A DNA stretch of 25,273 nt, taken from assembly GCA_035763085.1 (NCBI GenBank), contig DASUBV010000135.1, positions 1 to 25,273 of the forward strand, read 5' to 3'. Below the pieces are notes generated by a model. That model made no database searches. It worked only from the letters and a program-made list of their open reading frames with translations, and was not told where the DNA came from. The stretch's first letter is position 1, and each line of letters opens with the position of its first letter. The stretch is from DASUBV01 sp035763085. GTDB taxonomy: Bacteria; Actinomycetota; Actinomycetes; Streptosporangiales; Streptosporangiaceae. This document shows, one piece after another, positions 1 through 7,725 of this stretch. The position numbers and the translations under genes were made by a program.

Positions 1-1
1 C

Positions 2-559
2 CTACCCGGCAGGCTGGTCCTCGGCAGCGCCGACGCCGGCGCACCCGCCACCTACCGGCAGGCGGGCAGGCTGCTCGCCCTGCTGCACGCTCAGACCGCC
101 ATCACCAGTAACGATTACGAGAGGCGCGAGAACCACAAATCGCTGACGTGGCTCAGCGGACCGCACCGCATCACGCCGTCCGCGGCGGGGCGGCTGCGTG
201 CCGAGGTCGCCTCGTGGCCGGTCCCGCCCGCGGTCCTCGTGCCCACCCACGGGGACTGGCAGCCCCGCAACTGGATCGTCCACGATGGCGTGGTCAGCGT
301 CATCGACTTCGGCCGGGCCGCGCTGCGCCCGGCGCTGACGGACTTCGCCCGGCTGGCCGCGCAGGAATTCCGCCGCGACCCGGGCCTGGAGGCCGCCTTC
401 CTCGACGGGTACGGTGCCGACCCGCGCGAGCGGGACGCCTGGCATCGCACCCGGGTGCGCGAGGCGATCGCCACCGCGGCCTGGTCCTACCAGGTGGGTG
501 ACGAGCGCTTCGAGGCGCAGGGCCACCGGATGATCGCCGAGGCCCTCGCAGCGTCCTGA
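2..559 (+). CDS. Aminoglycoside/choline phosphotransferase-family protein, 5' end missing
   Basis: The frame is already open at the window edge and runs about 185 codons to a TGA, so the N-terminal lobe lies outside. The visible part has the Brenner-type catalytic motif HGDWQPRNW (H and D of HxDxxxxN) at roughly residues 80-88 of the fragment, followed by VIDFGRA, the metal-binding DFG-like motif. This combination is typical of the APH/choline-kinase fold, which transfers the ATP gamma-phosphate to a hydroxyl of a small molecule. The substrate cannot be told: many actinomycete members are not antibiotic resistance enzymes. The first in-frame ATG/GTG after the edge would cut off most of the conserved lobe, so the real start must be upstream. 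It converges on the amidohydrolase gene. Confidence 0.85.
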   Translation, partial: LPGRLVLGSADAGAPATYRQAGRLLALLHAQTAITSNDYERRENHKSLTWLSGPHRITPSAAGRLRAEVASWPVPPAVLVPTHGDWQPRNWIVHDGVVSVIDFGRAALRPALTDFARLAAQEFRRDPGLEAAFLDGYGADPRERDAWHRTRVREAIATAAWSYQVGDERFEAQGHRMIAEALAAS

Positions 560-641
560 CCGGCCCGGGCCGCGGCGCTGGGCTGGCGGCTGGCCGCGCG
601 GAAGACGCCCCGGGGGCTCCGCCGGATCGGTGCAGGCCAGG

Positions 642-660
642 CAGCCTCGGTCAGAGGCTG
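642..660. terminator. Hairpin between convergent genes
   Basis: Perfect 7-bp inverted repeat CAGCCTC/GAGGCTG with a 5-nt loop. It spans the stop codon of the leftward amidohydrolase gene and lies downstream of the rightward phosphotransferase gene. There is no T-tract, as is common for actinomycete terminators. Function is inferred from position only. Confidence 0.35.
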
Positions 661-1859
661 ACGGGCTCGCCGCGCAGCAGCACCGCTGCGGGCCGGCGCA
701 GGACGGTGATGTCGGCTTCCAGGTCCCCGTCCACGACCAGCAGGTCGGCGTCGTGGCCGGGCGCGAGCCGGCCCTTGCGCCCGCCGACCCCGCAGGCCTC
801 CGCCGCGCCCGAGGTCGCCGTGGCCAGGGCCTCGGCAACGGTGAGCCCCGCTATCACCAGCTCAGCTATCGAGTACCCGAGCGCGCCGTGCCGCTTGGTC
901 GGCGCGATGCCAGAGTCGAGCCCGGACACCAGGCGCACGCCGGCCCGGTGCAGCCGGCCCGCGAAGTCCGACCGTTGCCGCAGCATCTGCTGCGCCGTCA
1001 TGCCGAGCCGGTCCAGCATCGCCTGCAGGTACACCGGCGGGGTCTTCAGCAGCTCGGTATCCAGGCCGAGCGTGGGGCAGACCGCGATGCCGCTGGCCGC
1101 CAGGGCAGCCACCGTCTCGTCGCTGACCCGCCCGAAGCCGCGGTCGGTGAGGCAGGAGCAGTGCTCGATGCCGTCGACTCCGGCCGCGACCGCCTGCTCC
1201 ACGGCGGGCGTGCCGTGCGCGTGCGCGGTCACGGCCAGGCCGGCGGCGTGCGCCTGGTCCACGATGAACGTCAGGTCAGCGGTGCTGAACTGGGTGAGCA
1301 TCACCTCGGTGCCCGGTGTCGTGACCCCGCCGGAGGCCATCACCTTGACGACGTCGACGCCCCGGTCCGCCCGCTCGGCGATGGCCCGGGTGATCTCGCC
1401 GGTGCCCGTGACCTCGCCGCCCATGTAGTGGCAGTGGCCGGCCGGGCAGGTCACCGGCGGCCCTGCTGCGACGATCGCCGGCTCGGTCACGGCGCCGGCG
1501 CGCTGCCGGTCCCGGCGGTCAGCGACGCAGAAGTTTCGGTCGCCCAGGTCGCGGACCGTGGTCACGCCGGCCAGCAGCTGCTCGCGCAGCGCCCGGGTGA
1601 TGACGTCGTCGATCTCCCCGGCGGAGTAGCCCGCCACCCGGTCCAGGGCGCCCAGGCCGCTGTCGCCGACCAGGTGCGTGTGCGCGTCGATCAGGCCGGG
1701 CAGCAGCGTCCCGTCGTAGTCGGTGACCGGGCACTGCTCTGGAAGCGGGCACCCGTACGGTTCCACGCCCGCGATCCTGGCGTCGTCGACGAAGACGGTG
1801 GCGCCGGCGGCCAGGAATGACTCGCCGTCGTAGGCCCGGCGAGCGCGGATAGCGCGCAT
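651..1859 (-). CDS. Amidohydrolase-superfamily metal-dependent hydrolase (imidazolonepropionase-like)
   Basis: 402 residues, a usual length for the family. The N-terminal beta-sandwich strand region is followed by LLPGLIDAHTH, with metal ligands H60 and H62. Then come VVKVMASGG (a candidate bridging lysine), HAHG and IEHC (metal-binding histidines), SGLDSG near residue 315 (the catalytic Asp region), and a C-terminal return to the composite domain with KGRLAPGHDADLLVVDGD. This order is that of amidohydrolases related to imidazolonepropionase and Xaa-Pro dipeptidase, which hydrolyse cyclic amides or dipeptides; the substrate cannot be predicted. No signal peptide is seen, so it is probably cytoplasmic. 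ATG start preceded by AGGAC at a spacing of about 7. It lies downstream of the L,D-transpeptidase gene on the same strand, 168 bp away, which need not mean an operon. Confidence 0.9.
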   Translation of the reverse strand: MRAIRARRAYDGESFLAAGATVFVDDARIAGVEPYGCPLPEQCPVTDYDGTLLPGLIDAHTHLVGDSGLGALDRVAGYSAGEIDDVITRALREQLLAGVTTVRDLGDRNFCVADRRDRQRAGAVTEPAIVAAGPPVTCPAGHCHYMGGEVTGTGEITRAIAERADRGVDVVKVMASGGVTTPGTEVMLTQFSTADLTFIVDQAHAAGLAVTAHAHGTPAVEQAVAAGVDGIEHCSCLTDRGFGRVSDETVAALAASGIAVCPTLGLDTELLKTPPVYLQAMLDRLGMTAQQMLRQRSDFAGRLHRAGVRLVSGLDSGIAPTKRHGALGYSIAELVIAGLTVAEALATATSGAAEACGVGGRKGRLAPGHDADLLVVDGDLEADITVLRRPAAVLLRGEPVSL

Positions 1860-2027
1860 GCAGCCGTCCTACACGACGACCGTTCCCCCCGGCAAGACCG
1901 TGGAGTGACGCCAGTACAGATGCCGAGGGTGAGGTCGGCGCAGCTGAGCGACGCGCTCGCTGTCCGCAGGTCGTCGAGGGCGGCCGGCGCCCGGCTCGGG
2001 CGAGACGCCGCTGCACGTGGCGGAGCC

Positions 2028-3317
2028 CTATTTCAGAACCCTGAGATTGCTGCTTCCTCGCCGGGGCGGACCAGGGGAGTAAGTGGGATAGGACGCGTAT
2101 TTAATGGTGCTGCCCTTTGCCCACTGCTTCCATGGCATCTGGTAAAAGGTCCAGCCGTCATCGAAAGCCATCCGGCGGGCCGTGCCCTTGATGTGCACCA
2201 CGTCGGCCACCTGGCTGGTGTCGTAGAACCAGACGGCCTCGGCCGGCGGCTGCCGGACGCACCCGTGGCTGCAGTTCACCACGCCGATGCACCACTCCGC
2301 GCCCGGCGTCTGGTGCAGGTAGATACCCGAGTTGGTCAGCCGGACCGCGAGCGGCACCGGCTCCCGGTACCAGCCGGGCTGCCCCTTCTTGACGTTCGGG
2401 TTGGTCATGATGACCAGCCGCGCCTTGTCCATCGTCAGCGCGGTGCCGCTGGGAGTGGTGTAGACCAGGGCAGAGCCGTCGCCCGCGCTGATGCCGTAGC
2501 TGCGCGCGACCTTCCCGTCGATCCGCACGGTCATGTGGTGGGTCCGGACGTTGACGCTGCTGATGCGTGCCGCGCCGATCTTGAACTTGTAGGTGAGGTT
2601 CCTGGTGCCGTAGACCCCGGCGGCCGCCCGTACGCCCGTCAGGTGAGCGTGCAGCGTGACCGTCTGGTGCGGGGGCCAGTACCCGTCGGCCCGGTAGACG
2701 ACCTGCTCATCGCTGATCCACCGCCAGGCCCCGGGAACAGGTTTCTGGGCCGTGACCACGAGGGCCTTCTGCACGGCCGCCTTGTGCTGGACCGGCTCGC
2801 TGAAGTTCAAGATGATCGGCAGCCCCACGCCATAGCGCTGGCCCTGGCTGGCCGCCAGGATCCAGTCCAGCGAGGCAGTGAACGTGCTGGCCGGGGTCAG
2901 CGTGCGGAACCTGCTCATCGTCGTGACCGTCTTGCCCGCCGAGTTCCTGGCGGTTGCGCGCACCACGTAGGAGGCGCCGGGGGTCAGCGCCCACCGCGAT
3001 GTCCACTCGGTCGACACCGGATTCATCCGCCCGGCAACCTCTCGCCCGCGGCTGCGGGCGACGACCCTGACGAGGCGGCCGCCAAGCGCCTTGACGCGGA
3101 TGGGGACATCCGGGCGCACATTCCTGGCCCCGGCCGCGGGCCTGATCTTGACGACGGGCTCGGCCACCGCGACCTGGACGTGGCCCGTTCCGGCCTTGCT
3201 CCCGCCGCCTGCGCTCCCGCCGCTGCAGGCTGCGGTCATGATGAGGGCGGCACCGCAGGCGCCGGCCAGGGCCACATGGCCGGCCACCGTCCGCCAGTTA
3301 CCTGCCAGCCGTGCCAT
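2028..3317 (-). CDS. L,D-transpeptidase lipoprotein (Ig-like domains plus YkuD domain)
   Basis: 429 residues. The N-terminus is a lipoprotein signal: Arg, a hydrophobic stretch, then TAAC with the lipidated Cys at 31, followed by a Ser/Gly-rich tether. Two Ig-like domains follow (about 50-145 and 150-250), as in mycobacterial LdtMt2-type enzymes. The YkuD catalytic domain (about 255-385) ends in NCSHGCVR, with catalytic Cys353 and His351; a preceding GIYLH supplies the other conserved His. Such enzymes make 3-3 cross-links between meso-diaminopimelate residues of peptidoglycan and are anchored outside the membrane. Two more cysteines, C343 and C349, sit close to the catalytic Cys, which is unusual. 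ATG start with a GGGGG Shine-Dalgarno about 6 nt upstream. Confidence 0.92.
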   Translation of the reverse strand: MARLAGNWRTVAGHVALAGACGAALIMTAACSGGSAGGGSKAGTGHVQVAVAEPVVKIRPAAGARNVRPDVPIRVKALGGRLVRVVARSRGREVAGRMNPVSTEWTSRWALTPGASYVVRATARNSAGKTVTTMSRFRTLTPASTFTASLDWILAASQGQRYGVGLPIILNFSEPVQHKAAVQKALVVTAQKPVPGAWRWISDEQVVYRADGYWPPHQTVTLHAHLTGVRAAAGVYGTRNLTYKFKIGAARISSVNVRTHHMTVRIDGKVARSYGISAGDGSALVYTTPSGTALTMDKARLVIMTNPNVKKGQPGWYREPVPLAVRLTNSGIYLHQTPGAEWCIGVVNCSHGCVRQPPAEAVWFYDTSQVADVVHIKGTARRMAFDDGWTFYQMPWKQWAKGSTIKYASYPTYSPGPPRRGSSNLRVLK

Positions 3318-3629
3318 CTGCTACCCCCAGCGCCAGGGTCGACTGCCCCAGCCAAGCCTGATTTTAGTTTTCGCCGTGGTCCGCCGGCCAGGCATGACAT
3401 GCCTGCTGTCCCGGCGCCAGACGGATAGAACCCCGGTAACTTCGCCGACTATCAGGCCATACCGGCTGACAAATCGTACCGTGACGTCCGGAGCCCGGGG
3501 AACGCTGACGGAATTGCAAACCCCGGCCGGACGCCGATAGCGCCGGACTGAATGGAATGCGCCGGTGAAGGCAGCCAGGCCCGGCGTGATCCAGCGCCGG
3601 CCGAGGCCATTGACCGTTAGGCTCACCGG
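3318..3629. promoter_or_regulatory. Divergent control region between L,D-transpeptidase and aminopeptidase genes
   Basis: 312 bp without a supported gene. For the leftward gene there is a -10-like TAAAAT (minus strand) at 3361-3366, giving a leader of about 38 nt; no convincing -35 was found. A perfect 17-bp inverted repeat (7-bp arms CAGGCAT/ATGCCTG, spacer GAC) lies at 3389-3405, just upstream of that -10, where an activator or repressor could bind. For the rightward gene TAGGCT at 3618-3623 stands 6 nt before the GTG start, the arrangement seen at leaderless actinomycete genes. All assignments are by eye. Confidence 0.35.
3389..3405. repeat. Perfect inverted repeat, candidate operator
   Basis: Arms CAGGCAT and ATGCCTG separated by GAC, centred 33 bp from the middle of the TAAAAT box of the L,D-transpeptidase gene. 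Symmetric sites of this size are typical of dimeric repressors or activators. No candidate regulator lies nearby. Confidence 0.4.
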
Positions 3630-6053
3630 GTGGCTGACCTGACCCAGGATGAGGCAATTGACCGGGCCCGGGCTATCGATGTCGAGTCGTATGACATTTT
3701 TCTCGACCTGACGGCCGAGCCGGTGCTGTCCCGGACCGAGGTCCGGTTCCGGTGGCTGCGGCCGGACGCGAGTACGTTCGCGGAGCTGCGCACCCAGGGC
3801 GTGCGCGGCGTGACGCTCGACGGGGTGAGCCTGCCGCCGCCGCAGGATGGCCGGCTGCGCCTGAGCCGGGCCGGCGACGGTGCTCAGGCGGTCCTGGTGG
3901 TGGATGCTGAGGCCGGGTACTCGCAGGAGGGGCGCGGGCTGAGCCGGTTCACCGATCCGGCGGACGCGGCGAGTTACGTGATGGCGTTCAGCTACCCGGA
4001 CTGCGGGCCGGAGCTGTTCTGCTGCTTTGACCAGCCGGATCTGACCGCGACGTTCCGGTTCGCGGTGCGGGTCCCCGACGGCTGGGAGTGCGTGGCGAAC
4101 GGCCAGCTCGCCCGGCGCGATGGCGATGTGCGGGAGTTCAGGCCGGTCGCCGGGATGCGGCCCTACCACCTGACGTTCTGCGCCGGGCCGTTCCCGGCAG
4201 CGGCGCATATCCCGGCGGGCCGGACGGAGGTGACCGTCCGGCACCGGCACTCACTCCTCGGCCAGGCGGAAGTAGCGTCCTTGCCCCGGTTCGCTGGCTA
4301 TGCCCGCGAGGCCATCGCCTGGTACGCGGACAGTCTCGGGGTGCCCTGCCCGTACCCCGCCTACGACATCGTGTTCATGCCGGACCTGCCCGCCATGGCG
4401 CTGTCGGTCCCCGGGCTGATGGTGGTGAACGAGAAGCTGCTCGGACGGCCGGGCGAAGCCGGCGAGCAGCACCGCGCGATGATCTGCGCGCATGAGGCGG
4501 CACATCTGTGGTTCGGCTGCCTGGTGGGGCCGCGGTGGTGGGATGACGTGTGGCTGGACGAGGCGATCGCCACCTACCTGTCGTACGCCGCCCTGGCCGC
4601 GATCGCGGGGGTGAGCGAGTCGCTGTCGTGGACCGGATTCGCTTACACCCACAAGCCGGAGGCTTATCAGGCGGACGGCCTGCCGAGCCGGCAGCCGGTG
4701 TCGTCTCCGGTCGCCACGGCCCGGCAGGGCCGGGACAGGCCGTTCGGCATCCTGTACGCCAAAGGCGCCAGCGTCATCCGCTCGCTCGCCGCGCTGATCG
4801 GCGACGACGCGCTGCGGCGAGGGCTGAGCGACTACCTGAGCAGGTTCGCCTTCAGCAGCGCGACGCTGGATGACCTGGTCGGATGCTGGTCCCGGGCCAG
4901 CGGCCAGGACCTGGCCGGCTGGGCGGAGCAGTGGCTGCGCGCCGAGGGCACCACCACGATCTGGCCAGACGGAGACGGCGCCGTCGTCCAGGACGTGCCG
5001 CGCCGGCAGCGAATCGGCATCGGGCTCTACGACCTGGACCGCGACGGCCAGCTGCACCGCCGCAGCCTGATGCACGCCGAGCTCGAGGCGGAGCGGACCG
5101 TGGTGGCCGGGCTGACCTCCGCGGACGCAGTGGTGCTCAACGACCAGGACCTCTCCTTCACGCGGACCGGGTTCGACGCCCGGTCCCGCCACGTGCTCAC
5201 CGCGGCCGCCTGCCAGCTGGGCGATCCGCTCAGCGAGGCGGTGTGCTGGAACGGGTTCTGGCTGCTGGTCACCAGCGGCGAGCTGCCGGCCGCGCAGTTC
5301 ACGGACATGGCCTGCCGGCGCCTGCAGGCCGGCGGCCTGCCCGAGGCCGGCCTCGAGACGCTGCTCAGCCGCGCCGTCGAGGCGGCCGACGCATGGGCTC
5401 CGCCGGGCCACCGGGCGGCCCTGCGGGAACAGCTTGCCGACGCGACGCGGACCGCCGCCGGGGACGCGCGCAGGCTCGCGGTCGGCTTCGCCGCCAGCGC
5501 ACAGTCCGACGATCAGATCGCCGTGCTCGGCGCGTGGCTGGCCGGAACGGACCTGCCGGACGGGGTCGCCATCGACGCCGAGCTGCGAGCCCGGATCTTG
5601 TTCACGCTCGCGGCACGCGGGCTGGCGCGTCGGCAGGACATCGACGCGCTGCCGACCCTCGACCCCGTCACCGGCGAGATACATCGCGCGACCTGCCTGG
5701 CCATGCAGCCGGACCTGGCGGCGAAGGAAGCCGCCTGGGCCGCGGCCCTGTCCTCCGGCGAGCCGCTCAGGATCGCGCAGGCGTGCGCCGCCGGCATCTG
5801 GGTGCCGGGGCAGGAGGAGCTGATGGCCGGCTACCGCGACCGGTACTTCACCGAGGCCCTCCCCGCGCTCGCCACCAGAAAGCCCTGGCCGATGTCACGG
5901 CTGAGCCGCCAGCTGTTCCCGGTCACCCTCGTCTCCGAGGCAACCATCGAGGCGGCGAATGCCGCGGAGCCGCCGGATGACGTCCTGCGGATCGCCGTGG
6001 CCGAGCAGGTCACCATCATGCGCCGCCGCCTCGCCGCCCGCCGGCCGCGCTAG
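3630..6053 (+). CDS. pepN: M1-family metallopeptidase, aminopeptidase N type, with altered GAMEN motif
   Basis: 807 residues, close to the usual 850 of actinomycete PepN. It has an N-terminal saddle-like beta domain (about 1-190) and a thermolysin-like domain with the zinc site HEAAH (H288, E289, H292) plus E311 exactly 18 residues on. The transition-state tyrosine is present as Y376 in LYAKGASVIRSL. An ERAP1-like helical C-terminal region covers about 480-807. M1 enzymes remove N-terminal residues from peptides. In place of GAMEN, whose Glu binds the substrate alpha-amine, the protein reads PAMAL at about 254-258, although the flanks (YDIVFMPDL before, VPGLMVVNE after) align. Exopeptidase specificity may therefore be changed. 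GTG start with no clear Shine-Dalgarno; a TAGGCT box 6 nt upstream suggests a leaderless mRNA. No signal peptide, so cytoplasmic. Confidence 0.9.
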   Translation: MADLTQDEAIDRARAIDVESYDIFLDLTAEPVLSRTEVRFRWLRPDASTFAELRTQGVRGVTLDGVSLPPPQDGRLRLSRAGDGAQAVLVVDAEAGYSQEGRGLSRFTDPADAASYVMAFSYPDCGPELFCCFDQPDLTATFRFAVRVPDGWECVANGQLARRDGDVREFRPVAGMRPYHLTFCAGPFPAAAHIPAGRTEVTVRHRHSLLGQAEVASLPRFAGYAREAIAWYADSLGVPCPYPAYDIVFMPDLPAMALSVPGLMVVNEKLLGRPGEAGEQHRAMICAHEAAHLWFGCLVGPRWWDDVWLDEAIATYLSYAALAAIAGVSESLSWTGFAYTHKPEAYQADGLPSRQPVSSPVATARQGRDRPFGILYAKGASVIRSLAALIGDDALRRGLSDYLSRFAFSSATLDDLVGCWSRASGQDLAGWAEQWLRAEGTTTIWPDGDGAVVQDVPRRQRIGIGLYDLDRDGQLHRRSLMHAELEAERTVVAGLTSADAVVLNDQDLSFTRTGFDARSRHVLTAAACQLGDPLSEAVCWNGFWLLVTSGELPAAQFTDMACRRLQAGGLPEAGLETLLSRAVEAADAWAPPGHRAALREQLADATRTAAGDARRLAVGFAASAQSDDQIAVLGAWLAGTDLPDGVAIDAELRARILFTLAARGLARRQDIDALPTLDPVTGEIHRATCLAMQPDLAAKEAAWAAALSSGEPLRIAQACAAGIWVPGQEELMAGYRDRYFTEALPALATRKPWPMSRLSRQLFPVTLVSEATIEAANAAEPPDDVLRIAVAEQVTIMRRRLAARRPR

Positions 6054-6064
6054 CCGGCGCGGCC
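6043..6064. terminator. GC-rich hairpin between convergent genes
   Basis: 8-bp perfect inverted repeat GGCCGCGC/GCGCGGCC with a 6-nt loop that holds the aminopeptidase TAG stop. It lies between convergent genes (aminopeptidase and COG3910-like ATPase) and could end transcription from both sides. No T-tract. Confidence 0.5.
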
Positions 6065-6097
6065 AGCCCGCTCGCCGCCCAGCCTGAACGGCGCTGG

Positions 6098-6850
6098 TCA
6101 GTCGGTGAGCAGGCGGCGGAAGAAGGCGGCCGGGTCGGTCATGAACTGGCGCCAGGCGAGGATCAGGTCCAGGTCGTCCCACCGGGCGGGGCGGATGCCC
6201 CAGCCGCCGAGCTCGAAGAGGGCGGCGCCGGGGATGGCGGCGATGACGGGCGAGTGGGTGGCGACGATGGCCTGGGAGCCCTCGCGGGCGAGGTCGTGCA
6301 GCAGCGCAGCGAGGGCAAGGCTGGCGGTGAACGACAGCGGGGCGTCGGGCTCGTCCATGAGGTAGAAGCCCGGCTCGCTGACCCGGGTACGCAGGATCTC
6401 CAGGAATCCCTCGCCGTGGCTGAGCTCGTGGAGCCGCTCGGCCCGGCGGCCGGGGTGGTCTTCCAGGTAGGTGTAGAGGCTGTGCATGGTGTCCGCGCGC
6501 AGGAAGTAGGACCAGCGTGGCCGGTCCAGCCCCCGCTCGGCGGTCAGCTGCCCGCCGAGGTGCGGCTCGCTGCCGCGGACCCGGAAGGTCGCCCCCATGG
6601 CCGAGCCGCCCTGCGGGTTGAGGCCGCAGGCCACGGCGAGCAGTTCGGTGATGGTGGACTTGCCGGAGCCGTTCTCGCCGACCAGCACCGTCAGGCCCGC
6701 GGGCAGCTCCAGGCCCTCGCGGAGGATCTGCCGCACGGCCGGGACGGTGGCCGGCCACCGGGCGTCATCGACCGGGATGGCGGGATCGAGGCGAACGTGT
6801 CGGAACGCGCGGCCCTCGCCCGGCAGTCGCGCGGAGCCGCCGCTGGTCAC
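6098..6850 (-). CDS. Predicted ATPase of the ABC/SMC-like P-loop group (COG3910-like)
   Basis: 250 residues. Walker A GENGSGKST is at about 57-65, a short signature-like LSHGEGF lies in the middle, Walker B YLMDEPDAPL is at about 160-168, and the switch histidine is H199 in VATHSPVI. This is a single-domain ATPase without membrane segments, of the kind annotated as predicted AAA/ABC-type ATPase (COG3910). The biological role of that family is not established. The start was set at GTG 6850 because it overlaps the stop of the upstream DedA gene in a GTGA arrangement, implying translational coupling. A longer reading upstream in this frame would run inside the DedA coding sequence and lacks protein-like composition. 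Confidence 0.85.
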   Translation of the reverse strand: MTSGGSARLPGEGRAFRHVRLDPAIPVDDARWPATVPAVRQILREGLELPAGLTVLVGENGSGKSTITELLAVACGLNPQGGSAMGATFRVRGSEPHLGGQLTAERGLDRPRWSYFLRADTMHSLYTYLEDHPGRRAERLHELSHGEGFLEILRTRVSEPGFYLMDEPDAPLSFTASLALAALLHDLAREGSQAIVATHSPVIAAIPGAALFELGGWGIRPARWDDLDLILAWRQFMTDPAAFFRRLLTD

Positions 6851-7725
6851 GTCTCGTCGAGGCCGGGGTCGCCCGTCCGGCTGGCCCGGCGGGCCTGGTC
6901 CGCTTCTGCTTTCATCTGGCGCTGCGAGCGCACCATGAACACCAGGGTCAGCACCACGATCGCGATGGTGACCCACCAGCTGTAGCGGGAGATGGCGGCC
7001 GCGGCGACGACCGCCCGGTGACCCAGCGTGTAGCCCAGCCCGGCGAGCATGCCCGACCACAGCAGGGAGCCGATCAGGTCCAGGACGAGGAACGTGATCA
7101 GCCGCATCCCGGCCCAGCCGGCGATGACATAGATGACCGCGCGGGGGATGGGGAGGAAGGAGCTGAGCACGACAGCCGGCCAGGTGACCTTGCGGCCGGC
7201 CTGCTGCACGCGCGGCATGTGCCGGGCCGCGCGCCGGCTCCCCGGCATGGCCCGGAGGAACCGCTCGCCCCACAGCCGCCCGGCCCACCAGTACAGCGGG
7301 TCGGACTTCATCAGCCCGGGGATCGCGGCGACGATGGCCACGATCAGCGTCCCGTGCCCGGTCCGGGCGAACGCGGCGGCGGAGATGATCGACTCGGTGC
7401 CGCCGTTCAGCAGCTCGGCGATGACCGGGTGGGTGCCGACCAGCGACAGCCGCAGCGGCAGCAGGGACCAGTACAGGACGCCGCTGAGCACGATGCCCAG
7501 CCAGCACAGGATGTCAGCCGTCCCCGGCTTCCCCTGCCAGGGCAGCCGCGGATCGCCCTGCGGCTCCGGATCGCCCTGCGGCCCGGGCTCGGCTGGCGAC
7601 GCGGACGTGGCTGGCGACGCGGACGTGGCTGGCTGCCCGGGCTCGGCTGGCGGGGCGGTGGCTGCGTCCGGAGTTGCCCCGGCATGCTCCGCGGCCTGCT
7701 CCGACCCCGCCCTGGGGGCGCTCAT
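6847..7725 (-). CDS. DedA-family membrane protein with Pro/Ala-rich N-terminal tail
   Basis: 292 residues from an ATG preceded by a GGGGG Shine-Dalgarno about 6 nt upstream. A longer frame exists upstream, but it has no such site and looks non-coding. Residues 1-75 are disordered, rich in Pro, Ala, Gly and Glu, and include hexapeptide repeats (PATSAS twice; GDPEPQ/GPQGDP-like). The rest has about five hydrophobic segments and the DedA/SNARE-associated signature SSFLPIPRAVIYVIAG, with the conserved Pro-x-x-Arg re-entrant loop. DedA proteins are lipid scramblases or flippases, including undecaprenyl- and aminophospholipid-linked transporters, needed for envelope integrity. It is translationally coupled to the following ATPase, which suggests a shared task that is not known from the family. 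Confidence 0.85.
   Translation of the reverse strand: MSAPRAGSEQAAEHAGATPDAATAPPAEPGQPATSASPATSASPAEPGPQGDPEPQGDPRLPWQGKPGTADILCWLGIVLSGVLYWSLLPLRLSLVGTHPVIAELLNGGTESIISAAAFARTGHGTLIVAIVAAIPGLMKSDPLYWWAGRLWGERFLRAMPGSRRAARHMPRVQQAGRKVTWPAVVLSSFLPIPRAVIYVIAGWAGMRLITFLVLDLIGSLLWSGMLAGLGYTLGHRAVVAAAAISRYSWWVTIAIVVLTLVFMVRSQRQMKAEADQARRASRTGDPGLDET
7551..7586. repeat. Two tandem 18-bp repeats inside the DedA gene
   Basis: The unit beginning GATCGCCCTGCGG occurs at 7551-7568 and again at 7569-7586 with two or three changes. It encodes a repeated six-residue Gly-Asp-Pro-rich segment in the disordered tail. Probably arose by slippage. Confidence 0.7.
7592..7627. repeat. Two identical tandem 18-bp repeats inside the DedA gene
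   Basis: GCTGGCGACGCGGACGTG at 7592-7609 is repeated exactly at 7610-7627, and a third partial copy begins at 7628. It encodes PATSAS repeats in the disordered N-terminal tail. The copy number is likely to vary between strains. Confidence 0.8.

Noticed and set aside
1905..3428. 507-codon plus-strand frame opposite the L,D-transpeptidase gene
   Set aside because: His/Arg/Asp/Pro-rich shadow; the minus strand carries the lipobox and SHGC motif.
4251..5684. Long minus-strand frame opposite the aminopeptidase gene
   Set aside because: Lies entirely inside a gene with clear M1 motifs and has no recognisable domain; a shadow.
6851..7507. Upstream extension of the COG3910-like ATPase frame to give a 469-residue protein
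   Set aside because: The extra part lies inside the DedA coding sequence and is Arg/Pro/Ala-rich without domains; the GTGA overlap gives a better start.
7551..7627. Tandem repeats considered as a CRISPR-like or regulatory array
   Set aside because: 18-bp units are multiples of three, directly adjacent without spacers, in frame within the disordered tail of the DedA protein.
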